A stretch of DNA of 64,000 nucleotides from Pseudolabrys sp. (GTDB taxonomy: Bacteria > Pseudomonadota > Alphaproteobacteria > Rhizobiales > Xanthobacteraceae): NCBI GenBank assembly GCA_017849615.1, contig JAFIGS010000016.1, forward strand, positions 47,896-111,895, in the 5' to 3' direction. The translations under genes were made by a program, and so were the position numbers. Below the pieces are notes generated by a model. That model saw nothing but the letters and a program-made list of their open reading frames with translations. It ran no database searches and had not been told where the DNA came from. Of this stretch, positions 41,028 to 49,081 are shown in pieces (the stretch's first letter is position 1; each line of letters starts with the position of its first letter).

Positions 41028-42236
41028 GTGGTGTTCGTGCCGCGGCGCGCGCCGATTGCCGCGGGCGCGTTCCTCATCCTTGCGGCCGGATTCCTGGTGC
41101 TGTTCATCGGCGGCGGCGCGCGTTTCGCCGTCGGCCTGACGCTCAAGCCCATCGTTGACGGCTTCGGCTGGGGCCGCAGCGATATCGGGCTTGCCGTCGC
41201 GCTGTTTCAGACCGTCTCGGCTGCCGCGATGTTCGCCGCCGGCTATCTCGCCGATCGCGCCAGCCCGCGTCTCGTGCTCGGCGGCGGGCTCGTTGTCGCC
41301 GGCATCGGCATCGGGCTGATGAGCGTCATTTCGGTGCCGTGGCACGCCCATGTCGTTTACGGCGTGATCTTCGCGCTCGGCAATGGCGCGGCGTCGCTGA
41401 TCCCGGTCAGCGTGATGGTGACGCGCGCCTTTCCTGAGCGAACGGGCTTCGCCAACGCGGTGGTGGTTTCCGGCATGGGCGTCGGCCAGCTCGTCGTGAT
41501 CGCCACGCTGGCGGCGGTGATGCTCTCGGTGAGCTGGCATTCGGTCTATGTCTGGCTCGGTATCGCTCACCTCGTGCTGGTGCCGCTGATCGTGTTCGGG
41601 CTGCCTTCGACCACGCGGAAGGAAGCCCATGCGGCGCGTCCGGCCATCGGCATCGGCATGCGCGAGGCGGCGCGCACGCGGCAGTTCTGGCTGCTGCTGG
41701 CGATCTACGCCATTTGCGGCTTCGATGACTTTTTCGTCTCGACCCACGTCGTCGCCTTCGCGCAGGACCGCGGCGTCGATGCCTTCCTCGCCGGCAACCT
41801 GCTGGCGCTGATGGGATTGACCAGCCTGGTCGGCGTCGTCGCCGCCGGCGCCGTCAGCGATCGTTCCGGCCCGATCTGGCCGACGGCGCTGTCTTTCATC
41901 GCGCGTGTCGCCGTCGTCGGCTTGATCATGGTCGATCAATCGACGGTCTCGGTCGCCGTGTTCGCGCTCGTGTTCGGCCTCACCTTCATGGTGACCGCGC
42001 CGCTCACGGTGGTGTTCGTCAAGGAAAGCTTCGGCACCCGGCATCTCGGCGCGCTCACCGGGCTCATCACGCTGGTGCATCAGGTGTTCGGCGGCATCGG
42101 CGCTTATCTGGGCGCGGCGTTGTTCGACCATGCCGGCAATTATCAGACCGCTTTCGCCCTGATGTTGGGCTTCTCGATTCTCGCAGTGGTGCTGACGTTC
42201 ATGCTACGCCGGCCGCAGCCGGCGGCGGCGGTTTAG
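41028..42236 (+). CDS. MFS transporter in the cox cluster
   Basis: A 402-residue 12-helix major facilitator protein. The first-half motif is degenerate (GYLADRASPRLVLGGG between helices 2 and 3) and a central loop of about 20 residues carries a charged IGIGMREAARTRQ. It begins 25 bases after coxM and reads the same way, so it is probably co-transcribed and may move the substrate or product of the Mo enzyme. The start is uncertain: two overlapping GTG codons (41028, 41031) and no strong ribosome site. Confidence 0.83.
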   Translation: MVFVPRRAPIAAGAFLILAAGFLVLFIGGGARFAVGLTLKPIVDGFGWGRSDIGLAVALFQTVSAAAMFAAGYLADRASPRLVLGGGLVVAGIGIGLMSVISVPWHAHVVYGVIFALGNGAASLIPVSVMVTRAFPERTGFANAVVVSGMGVGQLVVIATLAAVMLSVSWHSVYVWLGIAHLVLVPLIVFGLPSTTRKEAHAARPAIGIGMREAARTRQFWLLLAIYAICGFDDFFVSTHVVAFAQDRGVDAFLAGNLLALMGLTSLVGVVAAGAVSDRSGPIWPTALSFIARVAVVGLIMVDQSTVSVAVFALVFGLTFMVTAPLTVVFVKESFGTRHLGALTGLITLVHQVFGGIGAYLGAALFDHAGNYQTAFALMLGFSILAVVLTFMLRRPQPAAAV

Positions 42237-42279
42237 CGCCGGGCCGTCCGGTCTTGCGTGCGCGAGGCGTTGCGGGCGC

Positions 42280-42792
42280 CTAGCGCTCCAGCTCTTTCAT
42301 CAGCCCATCGACGTCGAGCCGGCGCGTGAACATGTGTAGCGAGCCGTCGGGATTTTTCGGCCACTGCGCCTCCGGCCGGTCCCAATACAATTCGACGCCG
42401 TTCTGGTCCGGATCGCGCAGGTAGAGCGCTTCGGAGACGCCGTGATCGGAAGCGCCGTCGAGCGGGATCTTCGCCGCGATCAATCGCGCCAGCGCATCGG
42501 CGAGCGCCTTGCGGGTCGGGTACAGGATCGCGGTGTGGAAGAGGCCGGTGGTGCCCGGAGGCGGCGGCGAGCCGCCTTTGCTCTCCCAGGTGTTCAGCCC
42601 GATGTGGTGGTGGTAGCCGCCGGCCGAGATGAAGGCCGCCCCGGGGTAGGTCGTGGTCAAGCTGAAGCCGAGCACCCCGCAGTAGAAATCGAGCGCGCGC
42701 TGAAGGTCCGCCACCTTGAGGTGGACGTGACCGATCCTGGCCCCGGCATCAATGGTGGGGAAGGTCATCTTCGGTGCGGTCGCGAGAGTCAT
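42280..42792 (-). CDS. VOC family protein (catechol 2,3-dioxygenase-like)
   Basis: A 170-residue vicinal oxygen chelate protein. IGHVHLKVADLQRALDFYCGVLG is the first beta-alpha unit with a metal-ligand His, YHHHIGLNTW gives another and DQNGVELYW carries the Glu. The fold covers extradiol dioxygenases, glyoxalases and resistance proteins. This size with only one full module pair suggests a glyoxalase/ring-cleavage-like enzyme of unknown substrate. It is the only minus-strand gene inside the cox cluster. GGAG precedes the ATG at 42792. Confidence 0.83.
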   Translation of the reverse strand: MTLATAPKMTFPTIDAGARIGHVHLKVADLQRALDFYCGVLGFSLTTTYPGAAFISAGGYHHHIGLNTWESKGGSPPPPGTTGLFHTAILYPTRKALADALARLIAAKIPLDGASDHGVSEALYLRDPDQNGVELYWDRPEAQWPKNPDGSLHMFTRRLDVDGLMKELER

Positions 42793-42939
42793 GATCGGGC
42801 TCCAATCTGCCCTAAGGGCTTGGCTGGCATCCATTATTGGCCGCATCCGGCCGCGAAAGGGGCTGGTTTGCAGGGTCTTTGCAGATTAAATGTAGGCTGG
42901 TCCACGGCGCGGATAAAGTGTCAGCGAGGTTACTAACGG

Positions 42940-43860
42940 ATGCCTGTGTCATCGCTCCCCGGCAGCATCGACGAGACGCTGAACCTCCTGGCCAAGGCCG
43001 ATTACGTGGCCGACCGGTCGTTGGCGACGGTGCTGTATCTGGCGCTGAAAATGGGACGGCCGCTGTTTCTGGAAGGCGAGGCCGGCGTCGGCAAGACCGA
43101 GATCGCCAAGGTGCTGTCCATGGCGCTCGGGCGGCGGCTGATCCGCCTGCAGTGCTATGAGGGCCTCGATGTTTCGGCCGCCGTCTACGAATGGAATTAC
43201 GGCGCGCAGATGATCGCCATCCGCATGGCGGAGGCGCAAGGTGAGGGCGATCGCGCCCGGCTCGAACACGACGTGTTCTCGCAGCAGTATCTGATCAAGC
43301 GGCCGCTGTTGCAGGCGCTGGAGCCGGATCCGGCCGGGCCGCCGGTGCTGCTGATCGACGAACTCGACCGCACCGACGAGGCCTTCGAGGCCTTCCTGCT
43401 CGAAGTGCTGGCCGACTTTCAGGTGACCATTCCCGAACTCGGCACCGTGAAGGCGGAGCATGCGCCGATCGTCATCGTCACCTCGAACCGCACCCGCGAA
43501 GTGCACGATGCGCTCAAGCGGCGTTGTCTCTATCACTGGGTCGGCTATCCCGACGCGACACGCGAACTCGCCATCCTGCGCGCCAAGGTGCCGGGCATTG
43601 CGAAGAAGCTGTCGCAGCAGGTGGTCGCCTTCGTGCAGGCGCTGCGCAAGGAAGACCTGTTCAAGTCGCCCGGCGTCGCCGAGACGCTCGACTGGGCCGG
43701 CGCGCTGACCGAACTCGATGTCGTGGCGCTCGATCCTTCGACGGTCTCCGATACGCTCGGTGTGCTGCTCAAATATCAGGACGACATCGCCAGGCTCGAC
43801 GGCACCAAGGTCAAGGCGCTGCTCGACGAGGTGAAGTCGGAATTGCGGGCGGCGGAGTAG
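42940..43860 (+). CDS. coxD: MoxR-type AAA+ ATPase CoxD
   Basis: A 306-residue AAA+ chaperone. Walker A GEAGVGKT at residues 46-53, Walker B VLLIDELDR near 138, and sensor 1 VIVTSNRTRE. In Oligotropha CoxD is required to insert the sulfur and copper of the CO dehydrogenase active site. The same pair CoxD-CoxE accompanies other Mo hydroxylases, where it is thought to help active-site sulfuration. It starts the second rightward block of the cluster. Confidence 0.92.
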   Translation: MPVSSLPGSIDETLNLLAKADYVADRSLATVLYLALKMGRPLFLEGEAGVGKTEIAKVLSMALGRRLIRLQCYEGLDVSAAVYEWNYGAQMIAIRMAEAQGEGDRARLEHDVFSQQYLIKRPLLQALEPDPAGPPVLLIDELDRTDEAFEAFLLEVLADFQVTIPELGTVKAEHAPIVIVTSNRTREVHDALKRRCLYHWVGYPDATRELAILRAKVPGIAKKLSQQVVAFVQALRKEDLFKSPGVAETLDWAGALTELDVVALDPSTVSDTLGVLLKYQDDIARLDGTKVKALLDEVKSELRAAE

Positions 43861-43869
43861 TTCTTACTT

Positions 43870-43997
43870 TCCCTCCCCCGCTTGCGGGGGAGGGTTAGGG
43901 AGGGGGCAAACGACCCCTGTGAAGACATATGAATTCTGCAAATTCCCCCTCCCGTCCCGGCTTCGCCGGGCCGACCTCCCCCGCAGGCGGGGGAGGT
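43870..43997. repeat. GC-rich palindromic repeats spanning the coxD-coxE junction
   Basis: Three hairpins occur: CCCTCCCCCGC-tt-GCGGGGGAGGG (43871-43894), CCCGGC-ttc-GCCGGG (43956-43970), and ACCTCCCCCGC-ag-GCGGGGGAGGT (43974-43997). The outer two belong to the same CCTCCCCCGC family in opposite halves of a composite element. The coxE ATG at 43929 lies between them. Confidence 0.8.
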
Positions 43998-45194
43998 GAA
44001 GAAACCCAAGGCCGTCTCGCCGAAAACATCGTCTACTTCGCACGCGCCTTGCGCGCGGCGGGGCTGCCGGTCGGCCCCGGCGCGGTGCTCGATGCGCTTG
44101 AAGCCGTGAATGTCGCGCGCATCGGTACCAAGGACGAATTCTACTGGACGCTTCACTCGGTCTTCGTGAAGCGGCGCGAGCATTCGATTTTGTTCGACCA
44201 GGCGTTCCGCATCTTCTTCCGCCGCCGCGGCTATATCGACAAGCTGATCGCGCAGATGCTGCCGCAGACCTTGCCGACCGCGCCGCAGGCGCCGGAAGCG
44301 GGCGCGCAGCGCATCCAGGAGGCTCTGTTCGCCGGCAACAAGGCGAAGACCGAGGAGCAGGAAGTCGAGATCGACGCGCGCCTCACCGTGTCCGACCGCG
44401 AGGTGCTGCAGAAGAAAGACTTCGCGCAGATGACCAGTGCCGAGATCGCCAGGGCGAAGGAGGCGATCGCACGGCTGGCGCTGCCGCTCGACGAGGTGAA
44501 GACGCGGCGTCTGGCGCCGGCGCGCCATGGCCGCCTTATCGACATGCGCCGCACCCTGCGCTCCAGCATGAAGGCAGGCGGCGCGCTCATCGACCTGAAG
44601 TACCTCGGCCCCCGCGTGAAAGAGCCGCCGATCGTGGCGCTGCTCGATATCTCCGGCTCGATGAGCCAGTACACCCGGTTGTTCCTGCACTTCCTGCATT
44701 CGATCACCGATGCGCGCAAGCGCGTCACGACCTTCCTGTTCGGCACGCGGCTCACCAACGTCACGCGCGCCATCCGGCAGCGCGATCCCGACGAGGCGCT
44801 CGCCGCCTGCGGCGCGCATGTGGTGGACTGGTCCGGCGGCACGCGCATCGCCACCTCGCTGCACGACTTCAACAAACACTGGGCGCGGCGCGTGCTCGGG
44901 CAGGGCGCGGTGGTGCTCTTGATCACCGACGGGCTGGAACGCGACGCCGACGACACGCTCGCCTTCGAGATGGACCGGCTGCACCGCTCCTGCCGGCGGC
45001 TGATCTGGCTCAACCCGTTGCTGCGCTTCGACGGCTTCGAGCCGCGCGCCAAGGGCGTGAAAACCATTTTGTCGCATGTTGACGAACTGCGCCCGGTGCA
45101 CAATCTCGAGTCCATGACGGCGCTGGTCCGCGCCCTGTCCGGCGCGCCGGAGAAGGGCTACGATACCAAGGCGATGCTGCGGAAAGTGGCGTAG
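43929..45194 (+). CDS. coxE: VWA domain protein CoxE
   Basis: A 421-residue protein. The C-terminal half is a von Willebrand A domain whose MIDAS motif DISGSMS starts at residue 240. CoxE works with the AAA+ protein CoxD in maturing the Mo active site. The family-like sequence starts only at about residue 27 (RLAENIVYFARALRAAGLPVG). Residues 1-25, rich in Ser, Pro and Gly, are encoded by a palindromic repeat. No other ATG or GTG gives a full-length domain, so the repeat seems to supply the start; a TTG further in is the alternative. Confidence 0.9.
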   Translation: MNSANSPSRPGFAGPTSPAGGGGEETQGRLAENIVYFARALRAAGLPVGPGAVLDALEAVNVARIGTKDEFYWTLHSVFVKRREHSILFDQAFRIFFRRRGYIDKLIAQMLPQTLPTAPQAPEAGAQRIQEALFAGNKAKTEEQEVEIDARLTVSDREVLQKKDFAQMTSAEIARAKEAIARLALPLDEVKTRRLAPARHGRLIDMRRTLRSSMKAGGALIDLKYLGPRVKEPPIVALLDISGSMSQYTRLFLHFLHSITDARKRVTTFLFGTRLTNVTRAIRQRDPDEALAACGAHVVDWSGGTRIATSLHDFNKHWARRVLGQGAVVLLITDGLERDADDTLAFEMDRLHRSCRRLIWLNPLLRFDGFEPRAKGVKTILSHVDELRPVHNLESMTALVRALSGAPEKGYDTKAMLRKVA

Positions 45195-45208
45195 CAAGGA
45201 GAATGCAC

Positions 45209-45532
45209 ATGCTCGGTCGTGACAAAGACATCCTCAAGGCTGCCGAAGACTGGTCGAAGGAAGGCCGCGGCGTCGCGCTGGCGACCGTGGTCGAGACCTG
45301 GGGCTCGGCGCCGCGTCCCGTCGGCTCCAACCTGGTGATCGACAGCGCGGGCAACTTTCTCGGCTCCGTGTCGGGCGGCTGCGTCGAGGGCGCGGTGGTG
45401 ACCGAAGCCATCGACGTCATCGACAGCGGCAAGCCAAAGACGCTGGAATTCGGCGTCGCCGACGAGACGGCCTGGAAGGTCGGGCTGTCCTGCGGCGGCA
45501 CCATCCGGGTCTATGTGGAGAAGGTGAGCTGA
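45209..45532 (+). CDS. XdhC/CoxI family protein, N-terminal domain only
   Basis: A 107-residue stand-alone XdhC_CoxI domain: DWSKEGRGVALATVVETWGS, SGGCVEGAVVTEA and SCGGTIRVYVEKV with two conserved Cys. XdhC proteins bind the molybdenum cofactor and hand it, sulfurated, to xanthine dehydrogenase-type enzymes. The Rossmann half is the next gene, so XdhC is split here. The ATG at 45209 sits 8 bases from AAGGAG; the one at 45203 is too close. Confidence 0.88.
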   Translation: MLGRDKDILKAAEDWSKEGRGVALATVVETWGSAPRPVGSNLVIDSAGNFLGSVSGGCVEGAVVTEAIDVIDSGKPKTLEFGVADETAWKVGLSCGGTIRVYVEKVS

Positions 45533-45533
45533 C

Positions 45534-46232
45534 GTGAAACTCGATCTGCTCCGCACCCTCAACGCCGAGCGCGCCGCGCGGCGCGCCGTGGTGGTTGTCA
45601 CCGACACCGAGAGCGGCACGCAGCGCATCGTCAAGGCGGCCGATATCGCCACCGATCCGCTCGCCGAGGTGCTCGACAAGCGCGTGCGCATGGCCAAGAG
45701 CGGCATGGAGGAGACGGCGCAGGGCCGCGTCTTCCTCACCGTGCATGTGCCGTCGCCGCAGCTCGTCATCACCGGCGCGGTGCATATCTCGCAGACCCTC
45801 GCGCCGCTCGGCCAGATGCTCGACTACGCCGTCACCATCGTCGATCCGCGCACCGCCTTCGCGACGCCGGAGCGCTTTCCCGGCATCAATGTGATCGCTG
45901 AATGGCCGGACGTGGCGCTGCCGCCGCTCAATGTCGATCGCTACACGGCGTTCGTCGCGCTGACGCACGATCCCAAGGTCGACGATCCGGCGCTGCTGCA
46001 CGCGCTGTCGCGCGACTGTTTCTATATCGGCGCGCTCGGCTCGCGGAAGACGCATGGCCGCCGTCTCGAGCGCCTCAAGGCGCAGGGCGTGTCGGACGCG
46101 GCGCTGGCGCGCATTCACGCGCCGATCGGGCTCGATATCGGCGCCGTGTCGCCGGCGGAGATCGCCGTCGCCATCATGGGCGAGATCACGTTGCGGCTGC
46201 GCGTGAAGCAGGACAAGGCGGAAGCGGCATGA
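45534..46232 (+). CDS. XdhC/CoxI family protein, Rossmann domain part
   Basis: A 232-residue protein starting with GTG one base after the previous stop. Residues about 1-85 repeat an XdhC-like region (RVFLTVHVPSPQLVITGAVH) and about 75-215 form the XdhC_C NAD-like fold with FYIGALGSRKTHGRRLERL and HAPIGLDIGAVSPAEIAVAI. With its partner upstream it should deliver Moco to CoxL. Its stop overlaps the start of the next gene (ATGA). Confidence 0.88.
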   Translation: MKLDLLRTLNAERAARRAVVVVTDTESGTQRIVKAADIATDPLAEVLDKRVRMAKSGMEETAQGRVFLTVHVPSPQLVITGAVHISQTLAPLGQMLDYAVTIVDPRTAFATPERFPGINVIAEWPDVALPPLNVDRYTAFVALTHDPKVDDPALLHALSRDCFYIGALGSRKTHGRRLERLKAQGVSDAALARIHAPIGLDIGAVSPAEIAVAIMGEITLRLRVKQDKAEAA

Positions 46233-47851
46233 AGTTCGGTCCCGTCGCCCCCAAGGATGCGCGCGGCGCCACGGCGGTGCATTCCATCCGCCAGGGCGAG
46301 CTCGTGCTCAAGAAGGGCACGGTGATCGGCGACAAGGAGATCGCCGCGCTGGACGCCGCCGGCGTGACGGAAATCGTCGTCGCCCGCCTCGACAAGGGCG
46401 ATATCTCGGAAGACGAGGCCGCCGCCGGCATCGCCGCCGCAGTGGCGGGCGAGGGCACGCGCACCGACCGCGCTTTCACCGGCCGATGCAATCTGTTCGC
46501 CGAGACCGCCGGCATTCTCGTCGTCGATCGCGATACGGTGGATCGCCTCAACCGCGTCGATGAAGCGGTGACGCTGGCGACGCTGCCTGCCTACAAGCCG
46601 GTGGTCGAAGGCGAGATGATCGCCACCGTGAAGATCATTCCCTTCGCCGTGCCGGGCGAGGCGCGCGACAAGGCGGTGGCGGCGGCGAAGAAGGCCGAAC
46701 CTGTCATCCGCATCGCGCCATATGTGATCCACAAGATCGGCGTGGTCTCGACCCTGCTGCCTGGGCTCGCGCCCAAGGTGATCGAGAAGACGCTGCACAT
46801 TACGAAGGAGCGCATCGCTCCGGCCGGCGCCGTCATCGTCGCGGAGCGCCGCGTGCCGCATGACGAGGCGGCGCTTGCCGCCGCCATCGCCGAGGTGCAA
46901 AAGGCCGGCGCCGAGATGGTCATCGTGTTCGGCGCCTCCGCCATTGCCGACCGCCGTGACGTCATTCCGATGGCGATCGAAAGCGCCGGCGGGGCTATCG
47001 AGCATTTCGGCATGCCGGTCGATCCCGGCAATCTGATGCTGATCGGCCGCATCGGCGACGCGCCGGTGGTCGGCGCGCCGGGTTGCGCGCGCTCGCCGAA
47101 GGAAAACGGCTTCGACTGGGTGTTGATGCGTCTGCTCGCCGGGCTCGCCGTCACGCGCGCCGATATCACCGGCATGGGCGTCGGCGGCCTGCTGATGGAG
47201 ATCGTGACGCGGCCGCGGCCGCGCGAGGAAAAGGCGGCGCCGCTGGGCCGCAACATCGCCGCGGTGGTGCTTGCCGCCGGGCGCTCGACGCGCATGGGCG
47301 CGCTCAACAAGATGCTCGCCGAGATCGGCGGCAAGCCGCTGGTGCGCATCGCCGCGGAGCAGGCCCTGGCCTCGCACGCCAGGCCGGTCCTCGTCGTCAC
47401 CGGCCATCAGAACAAGCAAGTGGAGGCCGCGCTGGCCGGTCTGCCGGTGCGCTTCGTGCATAATGCGGACTATGCGGAAGGCCTCGGCACCTCGCTGCGC
47501 GCCGGCATTGCTGCCGTGCCGGAGGAAGCCGACGGCGCGATTGTTTGCTTGGGTGACATGCCGCAGGTCGATAGCGGTTTGATCGACAAGCTGCTCGCCG
47601 CTTTCGATCCGGAAAAAGGCGCGCTGGTCGTGGTGCCGTCGATCGACGGCAAGCGCGGCAATCCGGTGGTGTGGTCGCGGCGATTCTTCAAGGAACTGAT
47701 GTCGGTCAGCGGCGATGTCGGCGCCCGTCACCTCATCGGCCAGTACACGGAGGCCGTGGTCGAAGTGCCGCTGTCAGGTGAAGCCGCTTTGACCGATGTC
47801 GATACCCCCGAGTCGCTGAAAGCGGTCAAGGCCGAAATTGAGCGGGCCTGA
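46229..47851 (+). CDS. fused molybdopterin-binding (MoeA-like) and MobA-like nucleotidyltransferase protein
   Basis: A 540-residue two-part protein. Residues about 1-330 resemble a MoeA/MogA-type molybdopterin-binding region (EMVIVFGASAIADRRDVIP near 230 is the MoCF-like core). From about 340 to the end is a MobA/MocA-type NTP transferase with LAAGRSTRMG near 347-356 and CLGDMPQVD. MocA adds CMP to Mo-molybdopterin to make MCD, the cofactor form of CoxL enzymes, so this fusion is well placed to make the cofactor for the cluster. The ATG overlaps the previous stop. Confidence 0.88.
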   Translation: MKFGPVAPKDARGATAVHSIRQGELVLKKGTVIGDKEIAALDAAGVTEIVVARLDKGDISEDEAAAGIAAAVAGEGTRTDRAFTGRCNLFAETAGILVVDRDTVDRLNRVDEAVTLATLPAYKPVVEGEMIATVKIIPFAVPGEARDKAVAAAKKAEPVIRIAPYVIHKIGVVSTLLPGLAPKVIEKTLHITKERIAPAGAVIVAERRVPHDEAALAAAIAEVQKAGAEMVIVFGASAIADRRDVIPMAIESAGGAIEHFGMPVDPGNLMLIGRIGDAPVVGAPGCARSPKENGFDWVLMRLLAGLAVTRADITGMGVGGLLMEIVTRPRPREEKAAPLGRNIAAVVLAAGRSTRMGALNKMLAEIGGKPLVRIAAEQALASHARPVLVVTGHQNKQVEAALAGLPVRFVHNADYAEGLGTSLRAGIAAVPEEADGAIVCLGDMPQVDSGLIDKLLAAFDPEKGALVVVPSIDGKRGNPVVWSRRFFKELMSVSGDVGARHLIGQYTEAVVEVPLSGEAALTDVDTPESLKAVKAEIERA

Positions 47852-47934
47852 GATTCGAATCATTGATCGTCGCCTGCGACTCGCCGCTTATCGTAAGCGC
47901 TAGTTCCACGCGGAGCCCTTCGGGGGGCGAGCCG

Positions 47935-48243
47935 ATGACCGAAACCTATACGCCAGCCGTGCGCGTCGTCGTGGCCGCGAGTTTGTTATTCGCGATCGCC
48001 TTGATGACTTTCGTCACGGTCAGTATTGCCCGGGCCTCGGGCACAGCGTTGTCGTTGTCATGCGGCGCCTTTCGCGAGGCGTGCGGCGACGATGTCGCGA
48101 TGGCGCTCGGCGCTCACGCCGCGACGAGGGCGATGGCCGGCCGGCGGGACAATGCTTGCCTGATCGTGGTGCCGGGCCCGGCTTGCGCAACTGCCGCGAC
48201 GCAAACCTACAATCTTACCTTCGGCTGCGCCGCTCCGGCCTGA
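47935..48243 (+). CDS. small hypothetical exported or membrane-anchored protein
   Basis: A 102-residue protein I do not recognise. One hydrophobic helix at about 10-32 is followed by a roughly 65-residue exported part with five Cys (in SCGAFREACGD, NACLIV, PACATA and the terminal FGCAAPA). This suggests disulfides outside the cytoplasm. GGGGGG lies ahead of the ATG at 47935. The frame is open to 47863, but the helix placement favours the shorter start. Confidence 0.5.
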   Translation: MTETYTPAVRVVVAASLLFAIALMTFVTVSIARASGTALSLSCGAFREACGDDVAMALGAHAATRAMAGRRDNACLIVVPGPACATAATQTYNLTFGCAAPA

Positions 48244-48317
48244 TCTCTCAAAAATTCCTGCGTTCTCGTTCGGCAACTTGTTCGGCAGGGCCTTGCCCGA
48301 CCGCGCCCGCCATCCTT

Positions 48318-48343
48318 ATAATGACTGACCGGTCAGTCATTAT
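48318..48343. promoter_or_regulatory. 26-bp perfect palindrome, probable TetR operator
   Basis: The arms ATAATGACTGACC and GGTCAGTCATTAT meet with no spacer. The core TGACTGACCGGTCAGTCA is the kind of site bound by many TetR-family repressors. It ends 15 bases before the start codon of the tetR-like gene, where a bound repressor would block transcription of the whole operon. Confidence 0.88.
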
Positions 48344-48358
48344 GTATCTGAGCTGGTC

Positions 48359-49081
48359 ATGGCGAAGAAGGCTCCTGAAGCAAGGAAGTCTCGGGCAGCG
48401 GCGGCGAAGAAAAGCCGGCCGCTCGCCCGTGCCCGCGTCGCGCGCCAGGCCGGCGCCGCCGGGGAGGCTGCGCCGGTCCGGCCGGGCCGCGAAGCGCGCA
48501 GCGCCGAGCGCCGCGAGGTGATCCTCACCGCGGCGCTCGACGAGTTCGCCGAGCGTGGCTTCGGGTCGGCGCGGCTCGACGACGTCGCCAAGCGGGCCGG
48601 CATCGCCAAGGGGACCATCTATCTGTACTTCCGCGACAAGGAGACCCTGTTTCAGGAACTCCTGCGCGAAATGCTGACGCCGATCATCGGCGGCTTCGAG
48701 GCGCTCGGGCAGACCGATATACCGGCCAGGCAACTCGCCGAGCATATGCGCGACGTCTTTGTCCACGAAGTGTTCGAGACACGGCGCAAGGACGTGATCC
48801 GGCTGATGATCGCGGAAGGCCGGCGCTTTCCCAAGATCGCCGAGTTCTATCATCGCGAAGTTCTGTCGCGCATCTTCGAAGCGCTGCGCGTGATCCTGAA
48901 GCGCGCGGCCCGACGCGGCGAAGTGCCGGAAGCGCTCGTCGAGTTTCCGCATCTGCTCGCTGCGCCGGGATTGCTCGCCATCGTCTGGACCGGTCTGTTC
49001 GGCAATGTCTCGCCGCTCGACGTGCGCAAGATGATGCAAACCCACATCGACATTCTGTTTGCCCCGAGGAGCAAATCATGA
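48359..49081 (+). CDS. TetR/AcrR family transcriptional regulator
   Basis: A 240-residue repressor. An unusually long basic, Ala/Arg/Lys-rich N-terminal tail of about 50 residues precedes the TetR helix-turn-helix (about 55-100: ILTAALDEFAERGFGSARLD, IAKGTIYLYFRDKETLF). The rest is the ligand-binding helical domain. It is first in an operon with an adaptor and ABC exporter, overlapping the next gene by 4 bases, and sits directly behind a palindromic operator, so self-regulation is expected. Confidence 0.9.
   Translation: MAKKAPEARKSRAAAAKKSRPLARARVARQAGAAGEAAPVRPGREARSAERREVILTAALDEFAERGFGSARLDDVAKRAGIAKGTIYLYFRDKETLFQELLREMLTPIIGGFEALGQTDIPARQLAEHMRDVFVHEVFETRRKDVIRLMIAEGRRFPKIAEFYHREVLSRIFEALRVILKRAARRGEVPEALVEFPHLLAAPGLLAIVWTGLFGNVSPLDVRKMMQTHIDILFAPRSKS

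Noticed and set aside
43776-45197. A 473-codon open frame opposite coxE
   Set aside because: CoxE has a clear VWA MIDAS motif on the + strand; the opposite frame is repetitive and reads through the palindromic repeats.
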